From the NCBI RefSeq assembly GCF_002433005.1, contig NZ_DJHF01000010.1, forward strand, positions 46,229 through 94,907: 48,679 nt of DNA. Direction: 5' to 3'. Below are positions 34,091 through 42,824 of the stretch, piece after piece (positions within the stretch are counted from its first letter, which is position 1; each line of letters begins with the position of its first letter). A program made the position numbers and the translations under genes. The DNA comes from Acetomicrobium sp. UBA5826 (GTDB taxonomy: Bacteria; Synergistota; Synergistia; Synergistales; Acetomicrobiaceae). The notes beneath the pieces were generated by a model that saw nothing but the letters and a program-made list of their open reading frames with translations, was not told the DNA's origin and made no database searches.

Positions 34091-37000
34091 TTAAACGGCG
34101 ATCTCCAAGAAACTTCCCATCATATCCTCTATTTTTCCCTTAAGCTCTTCGCTTACGGTTACACGGGTATCGTTCAATAAAATGAAGGCCGAAAATCGGT
34201 CGTTATAGACCTCCACAAGAACTTGGTCTTTTCCGGGATAGCTCTTGCAAGTTCTGATCAAATTTCTTAGGACTGTCTCGTCACAAAGGTGGAAGGGAAT
34301 GCGAAGCCTAAAAATTTGATCTTTTTCTCTCTCGGCAACTTCTAAAGGAACAACGTCCTCGGCGATCATGGTCAACCCCCCTCCTCTTTCCTCGAGACGC
34401 CCCGACACCAAAATTACGTTGCCCGCCTGACAAAAGGCCTTTACTTTACCCCACATTCTTGGAAAGCACACCACTTCCAGCTTGGCATCCAGGTCTTCTA
34501 CCCCCACAATCCCCATGAGGTCGCCCTTTTTGGTATATTTCTCGGCTACATCTGTTACGATGCCTCCGACCAAGGGTTTCGCCTGTGGAGAACACCAATG
34601 GATGAGTTCGGAAGGGGTACAATATGCATATTTTCGTACCCGTTCTTCGTAGGCCTCGAAGGGATGTCCCGAAATATAGAGTCCCACAGCATCTTTCTCA
34701 AGCTCGAGCTTCTCGTGAAACTCGAAGTCCTCGATATCCACCAACGCTGGCTCTACATCTAAAGAATCGTTCCCATCGAGACTGAAGAGGCGCTGTTGAA
34801 ACTTATCCTCGTCCAAGCGGGCACGCGCTTCCAATAATACGGGAAGGGATTCCAGTATCTGGCGGCGATTGCTGTGCAATCCATCGAAGGCACCCACACC
34901 TATAAGGCTCTCTATCACTGATTTGTTCACCGCCCTCAGATCTATCCTCGAGACGAAATCCCACAAAGATTTATAGGGACCTCCTTCCCTTCTCGCCCTC
35001 AGTATGGCCTCCACAGCCCCGGAGCCAGCCTTGGCGACGGCGGACAACCCAAATCTTATAACATCGCCCACGGCCGTAAAACCGGCTTCGGATTCGTTCA
35101 CATCGGGAGGAAGGACTTCAATGCCACCACTTCTTACTTCCCTAACGTAACGAGCAAGGACTTCTTTTTTTGCACCTATGTGACTTGAAAGAAAGGCGGC
35201 CAAAAATTCAACAGGGTAGTGAGCTTTAAGGTACGCCGTTTGATAGCTTATCATCGCATAGGCAGCGCTGTGAGACTTATTGAAACCATACCCGGCAAAA
35301 TATTGTATCAAATCAAATATTTCGTTGGCCTGTTCTGCACTTACGGCATTTTCAAGGCAGCCTTTGACAAATACCTGTCTTTGCTCTTCCATCTCTTCGA
35401 CCTTTTTCTTTCCCATTGCCCTACGCAGTATATCGGCTTGCCCCAGGGTATAACCCGCCAATCTAGCGGCAATCTGCATAACCTGCTCCTGATATAAAAT
35501 AATTCCGTACGTTTCTTTCAGGGCCTCTTCCAACGCAGGATGGGGATAGCTTATGGGGGATCTCCCGTGCTTCCTTTCGATATACTGATCCACCATTCCG
35601 CTGCCCAAGGGTCCGGGTCTATAAAGGGCCAGAACTGCGATGATGTCATGGAACGAATCGGGGCAAAGTTTTTTGAGAAGCTGTCTCATCCCGGAAGATT
35701 CAAGCTGGAAGACGCCCATGGTATCACCCCTCTGCAACATCTCGTAGGTTGCTCTGTCGTCCATGGGCAGTTGTGTCAGATCGGGGACCTTTTTGCCGTT
35801 TTTCGCTATATTCTTCAAAGTCTCTTCTATCATGGAGAGAGTTCTTAAGCCCAAAAAGTCCATCTTTACCAACCCAAGCTTTTCAAGGGGCTCCATGGGA
35901 TACTGCGTCACTATTTGGGTACCGTTGATGGCTTTCAGAGGAACGATATTAACCAGAGGTTCGGGCGATATTACCACCCCGGCGGCATGCTGTGAGCAAT
36001 GGCGGGCGATGCCCTCGATGTGACTTGCGTAATCCAACAACTGTTTGACCTCTCTGTTGCCGTCATATGACGCCTTCAATTCGTGGGATAACTCTAGCGC
36101 TTCCTCTATAGAGGAGACATTGAAGGGTATCAATTTGGCCACTTTGTCCACATCAGGATAGGGCATATCCAAAGCTCTGCCTACGTCCCGCACGGCCGCC
36201 CTGCTTTTCATCCTATCGAAGGTTATTATCTGGGCTACTTTATCTCTACCGTACTTTTCCACCACGTAATCGATCACTTCATCACGCCGTTTATCGGAAA
36301 TGTCCGTATCAATATCGGGCATGCTTATCCTTTCTGGATTCAAAAAACGTTCGAAAAGCAGGTTGTATTTAATAGGATCGATCTCGGTTATTCTCAAGGC
36401 ATAGGCCACCAAAGAACCGGCAGCGGATCCTCTGCCCGGCCCCACAGGTATACCCCTTTCTTTGGCTGCATTTATGAAATCTTGGACTATCAGAAAGTAT
36501 CCGGCAAACCCCATTTGTTTAATAATGCCCAACTCATATTCCATTCGTTTTATGTACTCTTGCGGTATTTCCCTACCGCCGAACCTCTTGGCCAATCCCT
36601 CTTGGGCCTTCAGGGCCAAATAGCTTTCCAGCGTCTCGCCTTCGGGAACTTTGTACTCGGGAAGCATGTATTGGCCGAATTCAAGCTTGACATTGCATCT
36701 TTCCGATATATCGACAGTGTTATGCAGGGCATCCGACAGCTCATCGCCAAATATCTTCCACATTTCCACGGGTGAACGCAGGTAAAATTCCTTGGATCCG
36801 AACTGAAACCTGTTCTTGGAATTGACGGTGGAGTTGGTCTGGACGCAGAGCAATATTTCATGCCAGTCTGCATCGGAGCTTTCCAAATAATGAGCATCAT
36901 TGGTGGCTAGAAGAGGAATGTTAACCTTTCTGGCGAGCTCTATTACGTGCTTGTTGGCTACCGCCTGCTCCGACAGACCGTTGGACATAACCTCCAGGTA

Positions 37001-37510
37001 AAAATTCCCCTCGCCAAATATATCGCGATAAAGCAAGGCCTTTTCCTTCGCCTCATCGTATCTGCCGCTCAAGATCAAAGAGGGAACTTCTCCGGCGAGA
37101 CATGCCGAAGATGCGATCAACCCCTTAGAATATTTCGACAGCAAGTCATAATCGACCCGCGGTTTATAGTAAAATCCCTCCACGTTGGCTATGGAAACCA
37201 GCTTTACTAGGTTCCTGTAACCTTCTTCGTTTTCTGCCAAGAGCAGGAGATGGTAGTTCCCCCCCTGCCCTTCGCGTCTGGTATGCCCCTTTGGATCTAC
37301 GTAAACTTCGCACCCCATGATCGGCTTGACGCCTTGCTTCATGCACTCGTAATAGAATTCTATGGCGCCGAACATCACACCGTGGTCAGTCACCGCCACA
37401 GCTCCCATATCCCATTCCTTGGCCCTGGAGACCAGGTCCTTTATTTTTATGGCGCCGTCTAAGAGGCTGTATTCTGTGTGAACATGCAGATGAACAAATC
37501 TATTATTCAA
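34091..37510 (-). CDS. dnaE: DNA polymerase III alpha subunit DnaE
   Basis: About 1139 residues. The chromosomal replicase catalytic chain: an N-terminal PHP domain starting FVHLHVHTEYSLLDGA with its histidines intact, the C-family polymerase core with Asp399, Asp401 and Asp403 in MPDIDTDISD, a helix-hairpin-helix region and a C-terminal OB fold (near 960-1040). I set the start at a TTG (37510) with GGAGG 8 bases upstream, which brings the PHP motif to the usual position. An upstream ATG at 37525 has only a poor site. It overlaps the dnaX stop by 8 bases. The intact PHP residues leave open a proofreading nuclease activity, as in Thermus. Confidence 0.95.
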   Translation of the reverse strand: MNNRFVHLHVHTEYSLLDGAIKIKDLVSRAKEWDMGAVAVTDHGVMFGAIEFYYECMKQGVKPIMGCEVYVDPKGHTRREGQGGNYHLLLLAENEEGYRNLVKLVSIANVEGFYYKPRVDYDLLSKYSKGLIASSACLAGEVPSLILSGRYDEAKEKALLYRDIFGEGNFYLEVMSNGLSEQAVANKHVIELARKVNIPLLATNDAHYLESSDADWHEILLCVQTNSTVNSKNRFQFGSKEFYLRSPVEMWKIFGDELSDALHNTVDISERCNVKLEFGQYMLPEYKVPEGETLESYLALKAQEGLAKRFGGREIPQEYIKRMEYELGIIKQMGFAGYFLIVQDFINAAKERGIPVGPGRGSAAGSLVAYALRITEIDPIKYNLLFERFLNPERISMPDIDTDISDKRRDEVIDYVVEKYGRDKVAQIITFDRMKSRAAVRDVGRALDMPYPDVDKVAKLIPFNVSSIEEALELSHELKASYDGNREVKQLLDYASHIEGIARHCSQHAAGVVISPEPLVNIVPLKAINGTQIVTQYPMEPLEKLGLVKMDFLGLRTLSMIEETLKNIAKNGKKVPDLTQLPMDDRATYEMLQRGDTMGVFQLESSGMRQLLKKLCPDSFHDIIAVLALYRPGPLGSGMVDQYIERKHGRSPISYPHPALEEALKETYGIILYQEQVMQIAARLAGYTLGQADILRRAMGKKKVEEMEEQRQVFVKGCLENAVSAEQANEIFDLIQYFAGYGFNKSHSAAYAMISYQTAYLKAHYPVEFLAAFLSSHIGAKKEVLARYVREVRSGGIEVLPPDVNESEAGFTAVGDVIRFGLSAVAKAGSGAVEAILRARREGGPYKSLWDFVSRIDLRAVNKSVIESLIGVGAFDGLHSNRRQILESLPVLLEARARLDEDKFQQRLFSLDGNDSLDVEPALVDIEDFEFHEKLELEKDAVGLYISGHPFEAYEERVRKYAYCTPSELIHWCSPQAKPLVGGIVTDVAEKYTKKGDLMGIVGVEDLDAKLEVVCFPRMWGKVKAFCQAGNVILVSGRLEERGGGLTMIAEDVVPLEVAEREKDQIFRLRIPFHLCDETVLRNLIRTCKSYPGKDQVLVEVYNDRFSAFILLNDTRVTVSEELKGKIEDMMGSFLEIAV

Positions 37511-39176
37511 TATCAACGCCTCCATCTTCGTCTAGATCTTCTTCAGTTCTCTTATACATCAACACATCGCCGTTAAGAAACATAGCTATATGTTTAAGAA
37601 CCGCATCATCTTCTTTAACATTATATGCACCAGCCGAAAGAGGTTCGTCCTTTTTGACTTCGACTTTGTCCTCGTCTTCTTCGGGTTGAAGAAGTTCTAT
37701 TTGACCTTTTTCGGCGATATCCTCCGCATCAGGCACCCTTTTAGCGTATCTTATTTCTTCCTTTCCGCTCTTTACGACTATTTCCGAAATTTCGCCCATA
37801 TGCCTTGATATTAAATCATAAAGATATACTCTATTTCGATGTAATTTCAGAATATTATAATCGAAGGCTCGCTCCTCTAATACTTCTATAACAACCTCTC
37901 CCTCGCCCCGCTCGACCTTGGAAGAAATCAATGCGCAATAAATGGGAATAGCTTCGTCAATTAATTGATTCATAATTTTTTGCCATTGAACGTTTACTGT
38001 TTGAACATCGACCTCATCCCTGCTGCTTTCAGTTGTCGCAATCTCCGGTTCTTTTACATGCTTTTGAACATCGCTGCAAAGGGAAATGGCAGCTTGCTCC
38101 ATTTTTTCCATTCGCGCAAAGAACATGCTCGCAAGGATGTCATCTTTTACGCCCAACTTTGCCTTTAAGCTTAAATCAGCGCACAACTCCATCGCCGAAA
38201 AGAGATTTGAAGTGTCCCAGGAAGGAGTCTCCTCCTCTAAAAACCTCTTTTCCTTTTCGGACAGTTCCAACTCTTCAACAACTTCATCCCCTAAGGCCTT
38301 ATAGGCCCACATGTCCCTGAAGATAGAGAAGGCTATTTCAAAAAGCTTTTCGGCCGTTAAACCCCTTTTCAAAATCTCCCTCATTTTTGCATAGCCCTTT
38401 GAGGGAACAAGGACCATCAACTTTACCATCTCCTCCAAAGTGCTTCTGCTACCCCCAAAAAGGAGAACGACGGAATCCAAAGTCAGGGCTTTTTCTTCCA
38501 GCGAGAGTGCCTGTTCGAGCAAAGTCAAAGCATCGCGCAACGATCCATCGGCCTGTCTTGCCAGCTCCCAGAGGGCCTCTTCCTCGTAATCAAAGCCCTC
38601 CTCCTGTGCTACGAGACACAGTCTGTTTACGATATCGACAGAGGAAAGTCGGTTGAAATAAAAACGAAGACAGCGAGACCTTATGGTAAGCGGGACCTTT
38701 TCCGGTGCCGTCGTGGCCAAGATGAAAACAACTCTCTGCGGCGGCTCCTCAAGGGTTTTTAAAAGAGCGTTGAAAGCAGCATCGGTCAGCATGTGAACTT
38801 CATCTATTATGTATACTTTATAAGGCAACGAGAAGGATGCAAGACCTATCTGCGACTTCAGATTTCGTATTTCCTCGATTCCTCTGTTGGAAGCTCCGTC
38901 TATTTCTATTACGTCCAAGGATTCTCCCCTTGATATTGTTTTGCAAACCTCGCAGCTGTCGCAAGGCTCCCCTTCCCTAGCATAGGGACAATTGAGCGCT
39001 TTAGCAACAATCCTGGCCACAGTCGTCTTGCCGCAACCCCTGGGCCCGGAGAACAAAAAGGCATGCCCAATTTTTTTCGACCTTAGAGAGTGCTTAAGGA
39101 TTTTGACAATACTATCCTGGCCGACCACATCGATAAAACGACCGGGCCGATATTTTCTGTAAAGGGAAATGTACAT
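37503..39176 (-). CDS. dnaX: DNA polymerase III clamp-loader subunit gamma/tau
   Basis: 557 residues. An AAA+ ATPase with Walker A SGPRGCGKTT (about residues 44-52), a four-cysteine zinc module (CPY...CDSCEVC), Walker B IIDEVHML and the SRC arginine finger in TIRSRC. The C-terminal third is acidic and carries the tau-like part. AAGGAGG lies 7 bases before the ATG. It is followed directly by dnaE, which tau would bind. I saw no slippery run near the middle that would give a short gamma form. Confidence 0.95.
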   Translation of the reverse strand: MYISLYRKYRPGRFIDVVGQDSIVKILKHSLRSKKIGHAFLFSGPRGCGKTTVARIVAKALNCPYAREGEPCDSCEVCKTISRGESLDVIEIDGASNRGIEEIRNLKSQIGLASFSLPYKVYIIDEVHMLTDAAFNALLKTLEEPPQRVVFILATTAPEKVPLTIRSRCLRFYFNRLSSVDIVNRLCLVAQEEGFDYEEEALWELARQADGSLRDALTLLEQALSLEEKALTLDSVVLLFGGSRSTLEEMVKLMVLVPSKGYAKMREILKRGLTAEKLFEIAFSIFRDMWAYKALGDEVVEELELSEKEKRFLEEETPSWDTSNLFSAMELCADLSLKAKLGVKDDILASMFFARMEKMEQAAISLCSDVQKHVKEPEIATTESSRDEVDVQTVNVQWQKIMNQLIDEAIPIYCALISSKVERGEGEVVIEVLEERAFDYNILKLHRNRVYLYDLISRHMGEISEIVVKSGKEEIRYAKRVPDAEDIAEKGQIELLQPEEDEDKVEVKKDEPLSAGAYNVKEDDAVLKHIAMFLNGDVLMYKRTEEDLDEDGGVDIE

Positions 39177-39241
39177 TGGGAGGCCTCCTTGTCATCCTTA
39201 AATCTTACTTCATTTTACAACAAAAGGTCGAGGGGCGTGTC

Positions 39242-40327
39242 TCAGCGGACGAAATTGGTAAAGGTATGTTTCTGCCTGGCTCTTTCCAGAGCCACAAGTA
39301 TGCTGTCCCGCATCTTTTCGAGGGATGGACCTTTTGCGGGAAGATCTAGCTGGCCTAAAATTTTCTCCGGTCCGACGCAAAGAGACGGAACCCCATCTAT
39401 ATCCACTACTTTGACCTCATAGGGTTCCAGTTCAAGCTTTAATGATCTATCAAGCCTGTCTTTTACTTCATGCAGCAGGCTCAATGACTTTGGGCTCTTT
39501 TCCAACTCCAAAATTTCGACATCGTCTATTCTCAACATATACAACTCCGGACCTTCTTCTATCGTTACGTTCAACAAACCCAAAACTACCTTGCGATTTA
39601 AGGTGAACCCCTTTGATTTGATCGCTCCCTTTAGATAGGATATCCTGTCCTTCAGCTTCGGATGGCTCTGATATATTCCGGGGTCGAAATAAGGCCTTTT
39701 GAGTTCCTCTTCGGCAAGACGCTCAAGCAATGTGATCATCGCCGACGGATGATAACCTGCCTTGATTAAAAGCTCTAATCCAAGCATATCGGCCTCTTCC
39801 TCCAGATCTCTGCTGTAGGAATTCATTATCGCCACTTGAGCAACATTAGTCAGCAGAAGTGCTGCTGCCTGCCCTCCTGTAGCAACTATGATCCCGAGGC
39901 TCAATAGAGAGAGCTTCTGATTTCTGGCAACTTGAATCATCACATGTCTTTTTTCGGCATGGGCAAGCTCATGGGCCATGACTCCCGCTATTTCGGCATC
40001 GCTTTCGGCCAATTCGATCATACCCGTGGTGAAATAAATTATTCCGCCCGGAAGCGAAAAAGCATTTGGAACGTCATCTTTTATCGCCCTGATCTCGTAG
40101 GGCAAGTTACGCTCAAGATGAGGCTTAAAGTTAGCAAATATCATGTTTAGCCTTGCAGTAATAGAAGGATCGGTTACCCTTTCCAAGTTTTTTTCGACTT
40201 CCTCTGCTACTTTACGACCTAAGGAAATTTCTTTGGAGTTATCGTTTGAAGCGCTTTCCTGTGCCCATACATCAGCAGGAACGATCATTACCAATATGAG
40301 GCATAAAACTGAGATAAGTTTTTTCAG
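39242..40327 (-). CDS. Secreted M48-family zinc metalloprotease
   Basis: About 361 residues with the start used here. The zinc site HELAHAEKRH and the downstream EEEADMLGLELL glutamate helix are those of M48 (BepA/LoiP-like) peptidases. A C-terminal domain of about 120 residues follows and is not recognised. The nearest TTG (40294) or ATG gives an N-terminus that begins inside the hydrophobic stretch. Reading 11 codons further up to a CTG (40327) produces a textbook signal peptide (Lys-Lys, hydrophobic core, cleavage near VWAQ) with a GGGAAGTGAT ribosome site at good spacing. An in-frame TAG closes the frame just beyond. The likely role is envelope protein quality control. Confidence 0.85.
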   Translation of the reverse strand: MKKLISVLCLILVMIVPADVWAQESASNDNSKEISLGRKVAEEVEKNLERVTDPSITARLNMIFANFKPHLERNLPYEIRAIKDDVPNAFSLPGGIIYFTTGMIELAESDAEIAGVMAHELAHAEKRHVMIQVARNQKLSLLSLGIIVATGGQAAALLLTNVAQVAIMNSYSRDLEEEADMLGLELLIKAGYHPSAMITLLERLAEEELKRPYFDPGIYQSHPKLKDRISYLKGAIKSKGFTLNRKVVLGLLNVTIEEGPELYMLRIDDVEILELEKSPKSLSLLHEVKDRLDRSLKLELEPYEVKVVDIDGVPSLCVGPEKILGQLDLPAKGPSLEKMRDSILVALERARQKHTFTNFVR

Positions 40328-40361
40328 ACTCTGATCACTTCCCGACTAAAAACAATTATGT

Positions 40362-40682
40362 TTATTTAGTATAAGCCTTAAAGGCTCGCATGCCGTCGTT
40401 TAATTTTAACAAATTTGACCTCAATTTCTCCAAATGGGCTTCAAGTTCCTTCTGAACTTCCGTCTCCTTCCGCAATGTCTCGGCAGCCTTTTCCCTGATC
40501 TCTATAACGGCTCCTATAACCTCCTGGTAACCTTTTTCGCCCAACTTCGACGACAAAATATCCCAAAACTCTACCGTTTCTCTGGAAGACTTAACGCCCA
40601 TTGCAGATGCCAGCTCTTCCCAACTCTCCAACAATATCTCCTGGCGGGATATAATTTCTTGTTTTCTTCTCAGGACATCCAT
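40362..40682 (-). CDS. Hypothetical helical protein
   Basis: 106 residues, almost entirely charged amphipathic helix, with a predicted coiled coil at about residues 65-95. No signal peptide or membrane segment. I recognise no family; it is loosely like small secretion or flagellar chaperones (FlgN type), but no motility gene is near. There is no clear ribosome site before its ATG. A 15-codon open frame with a good site ends just inside its start, so it may be translated by coupling. It lies between an arginine phosphatase gene and the M48 protease gene. Confidence 0.7.
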   Translation of the reverse strand: MDVLRRKQEIISRQEILLESWEELASAMGVKSSRETVEFWDILSSKLGEKGYQEVIGAVIEIREKAAETLRKETEVQKELEAHLEKLRSNLLKLNDGMRAFKAYTK

Positions 40683-40717
40683 AAGGACTGAGGCGTTTCA
40701 TTCCCGCTCGGCAACAT
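40670..40717 (-). other. Possible 15-codon leader ORF coupled to the hypothetical gene
   Basis: ATG at 40717 with GGGGGTG 7 bases upstream; 15 codons ending in TGA at 40672-40670, which overlaps the start region of the next gene by 13 bases in another frame. The next gene has no ribosome site of its own. Confidence 0.3.
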
Positions 40718-40778
40718 TCTCCAGCACCCCCTATAGATTGTAATCGGCCATTTTGCCTATTAAAATTAATACTGCCTT

Positions 40779-41339
40779 CTAAGGTCTTGGGGGCAAGAGG
40801 TGTTTTTCTATGAGATCCGCAATTTTGCAACAATAATCCCATAGCTGCCGAGCAATCCTTTTGTATTCACCTATTTCGCGACCGTAAGGGTCCTCAACTT
40901 CATAGGATCTGATTTTGTCCTCGTATAATCTCATGTAATATGTAGAATATGGGTCAGTCGCCGACAGGTATTCTTTTACTGCATTATCGACATTCCTTGA
41001 GACTAAAGACCCTATGAAATAAATTTTATTTTTATATTGGCCGTACTTAGACGCAAGCCATTGAAGATGCCTTAAAGTCAAGGCAATTACATAATCATGA
41101 TCGGCCATGAGGGAAAGGTCTACGGGCTTTGAGCGGTGGCTCCCGATGTCGATACCGAAATCCTCCAAAAGAGCTCTATGTGCGTTCTCGCTCGCAGAAT
41201 TGCCCGGCATGGCCATAAGGCCTGCCGACGATACCTGCCACCCTTCTATACCTCTCATATCTAAGGCCTTTTTCATCAAGGCCTCCGCCATGGGACTTCT
41301 GCAGGTGTTGCCGGAACATACGAATAATATTTTAGGCAT
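40779..41339 (-). CDS. Low-molecular-weight phosphatase, protein-arginine phosphatase type (YwlE-like)
   Basis: 186 residues, about 35 longer than the family norm. The P-loop is CSGNTCRSPMAE (Cys8, Arg14). The threonine at position 12 matches Thr11 of Bacillus YwlE, which sets preference for phosphoarginine over phosphotyrosine. The general-acid segment VEDPYG is present about two-thirds of the way along. The partner kinase McsB is not in this window. It lies 3 bases after the CBS gene. Confidence 0.85.
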   Translation of the reverse strand: MPKILFVCSGNTCRSPMAEALMKKALDMRGIEGWQVSSAGLMAMPGNSASENAHRALLEDFGIDIGSHRSKPVDLSLMADHDYVIALTLRHLQWLASKYGQYKNKIYFIGSLVSRNVDNAVKEYLSATDPYSTYYMRLYEDKIRSYEVEDPYGREIGEYKRIARQLWDYCCKIADLIEKHLLPPRP

Positions 41340-41342
41340 AGC

Positions 41343-41780
41343 TCACTCGCTCATTAAGTGCTCAATAATATCTGCTCTGTTCACGACCCCGACCAAAATG
41401 CCTTCTTTAACGACAGGAGCACGTTTCAAGTTTTTCTTTATCATGATCAAGGCTGCATGAAAATCGCTGTCATTCGTGCTAAGGCACACGACTTCCTTAG
41501 TCATATGCCTTCCAACCGAATCCATGCTGGCTCTTTTCATTCTTACCTTGAATTGTCCCATGTCAGGAACGTAAGAGGGATCTTCCAGCAAGTCGATATA
41601 ACCGGGCAAAGCAGCCCTAACTATATCCTTTTCGCTTAAAAAACCGACCACGCGCCCCTCGGCATCTACAATAGGAAGTCCTGGAATTCTGTGCCTTGAC
41701 AAGACCTCTATCGCTTCCATTAATGTTGCATCCTCTCCAAGCGAGGTCAAATCCCTATCCATAAGATCGCCAACCAACAT
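41343..41780 (-). CDS. Stand-alone CBS-domain pair protein
   Basis: 145 residues from the ATG at 41780, with GAGGTG 6 bases upstream. It is made of two CBS motifs: MDRDLTSLGEDATLMEAIEVL...GLPIVDAEGRVVGFLSEKDI and MTKEVVCLSTNDSDFHAALIMI...RAPVVKEGILVGVVNRADI. Such proteins sense adenine nucleotides or related ligands. The partner is unknown; the neighbours are a PfkB kinase and a phosphatase. Confidence 0.88.
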   Translation of the reverse strand: MLVGDLMDRDLTSLGEDATLMEAIEVLSRHRIPGLPIVDAEGRVVGFLSEKDIVRAALPGYIDLLEDPSYVPDMGQFKVRMKRASMDSVGRHMTKEVVCLSTNDSDFHAALIMIKKNLKRAPVVKEGILVGVVNRADIIEHLMSE

Positions 41781-41793
41781 AAGAAACACCTCT

Positions 41794-42744
41794 TTAATCG
41801 AGCTTTTCGACCAATATCTTTGGCATCAGCGACTCCACCATATCTCTGCCTCGAATTCCCTTTTTGACGTGAAGGGTATCCTCTAGGCTGCATGCCTGGG
41901 CAAAACGAATTGCCTTTTCTACATCCATGTCTTCCAAAAGGGCCACCATTAATCCAGCCATAAGGGCATCGCCTATCGCAAGAAGGGACACCATCTGCTC
42001 CTTCACTTCCCTCTCTATGTCTACCAAATAGATTCCCTCTGGAGTATAAAAAATATTGCCCACAGCCCTATAGGTTGTAACTGACCACTCCACGCCGCTG
42101 TCGTGTATTTTGGATACCAATTCAAGCACATCGTCAAGATCGCCCATAGGGTAGCCGAGGGTGGAAAACAAAAATCGGTGATCGAATTTAACGACCTTAG
42201 GCACACCCTCTAAAGCGGCAGTCAAGGCCGGACCGAAAGCATCCACAAATACAGGTACCTTCGCTTCCTTGCAACGCAGGATCAGGTCCTTGTAAGCATC
42301 CTGAGGAACTCCGGGAGGGAGGGATCCTCCCAAATAAACCAAACGGGCACGACTGAGTATGCGGTCGAAATTTTTCATGAACCTATGCAATGCCTCGTCA
42401 GAGATATAAGGTCCTGCCTCTGCCACGCCTGTCTCGATATGTCCAACTTCATCGACGATATACACGTCCGTTCTGGATTCGCCTATTACGTTTACGAAGT
42501 TTGTGGTCAGTTTCAAGCGCCTCAATGTATCCCTTATATATTCTCCAGAAAAGCCGGCCAGAAACCCCATCGCTGCGCTTTCGTATCCCAACTGCTGCAA
42601 TATTATCGATACATTTATACCCTTTCCTCCGGCTGACCTGTCCACCTCGGAAGCCCTGAACCATCTTCCGGGTCTGAAATCGGGAACGACGTATTGAATA
42701 TCTACAGCAGGATTCATGGTAACTGTGACGATTGTTTTGTCCAA
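41794..42744 (-). CDS. PfkB-family sugar kinase (1-phosphofructokinase/tagatose-6-P kinase type), divergent
   Basis: 316 residues, full length for FruK/LacC. The first signature AGGKGINVSIILQQLGY and the middle GSLPPGV are intact. The second signature normally reads GAGD and here reads AIGD, with the presumed catalytic Asp259 kept. The usual KPN before it reads VKFD (188 is the Asp). ATP binding or the substrate may therefore differ, or activity may be reduced. The start is a TTG behind a purine-rich GGGGGGAGAGG. It follows the trxB terminator by 22 bases and precedes the CBS gene by 13. Confidence 0.82.
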   Translation of the reverse strand: MDKTIVTVTMNPAVDIQYVVPDFRPGRWFRASEVDRSAGGKGINVSIILQQLGYESAAMGFLAGFSGEYIRDTLRRLKLTTNFVNVIGESRTDVYIVDEVGHIETGVAEAGPYISDEALHRFMKNFDRILSRARLVYLGGSLPPGVPQDAYKDLILRCKEAKVPVFVDAFGPALTAALEGVPKVVKFDHRFLFSTLGYPMGDLDDVLELVSKIHDSGVEWSVTTYRAVGNIFYTPEGIYLVDIEREVKEQMVSLLAIGDALMAGLMVALLEDMDVEKAIRFAQACSLEDTLHVKKGIRGRDMVESLMPKILVEKLD

Positions 42745-42765
42745 AACCTCTCCCCCCTCTTCAAT

Positions 42766-42804
42766 AAAATTAAAAATAAAGGGCCCACCTGCGAAGATAG
42801 GCCC
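42766..42804 (-). terminator. Intrinsic terminator after trxB
   Basis: On the minus strand GGGCCTA pairs with TGGGCCC (one G-U pair) around a 10-base loop, followed by TTTATTTTTAATTTT. It begins 20 bases after the trxB stop. Confidence 0.75.
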
Positions 42805-42824
42805 GGCACATTAGGGTAGAGAAG

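Noticed and set aside
39066..39080. A run of seven A residues in the dnaX coding strand, possible programmed slippage site
   Set aside because: It lies near codons 34-36, far upstream of where a gamma/tau frameshift would be useful; slippage there would only truncate the protein.
39154..39170. GGAGGCCTCC palindrome over the dnaX ribosome site
   Set aside because: It has no loop and cannot form a stable hairpin within one RNA; likely chance.
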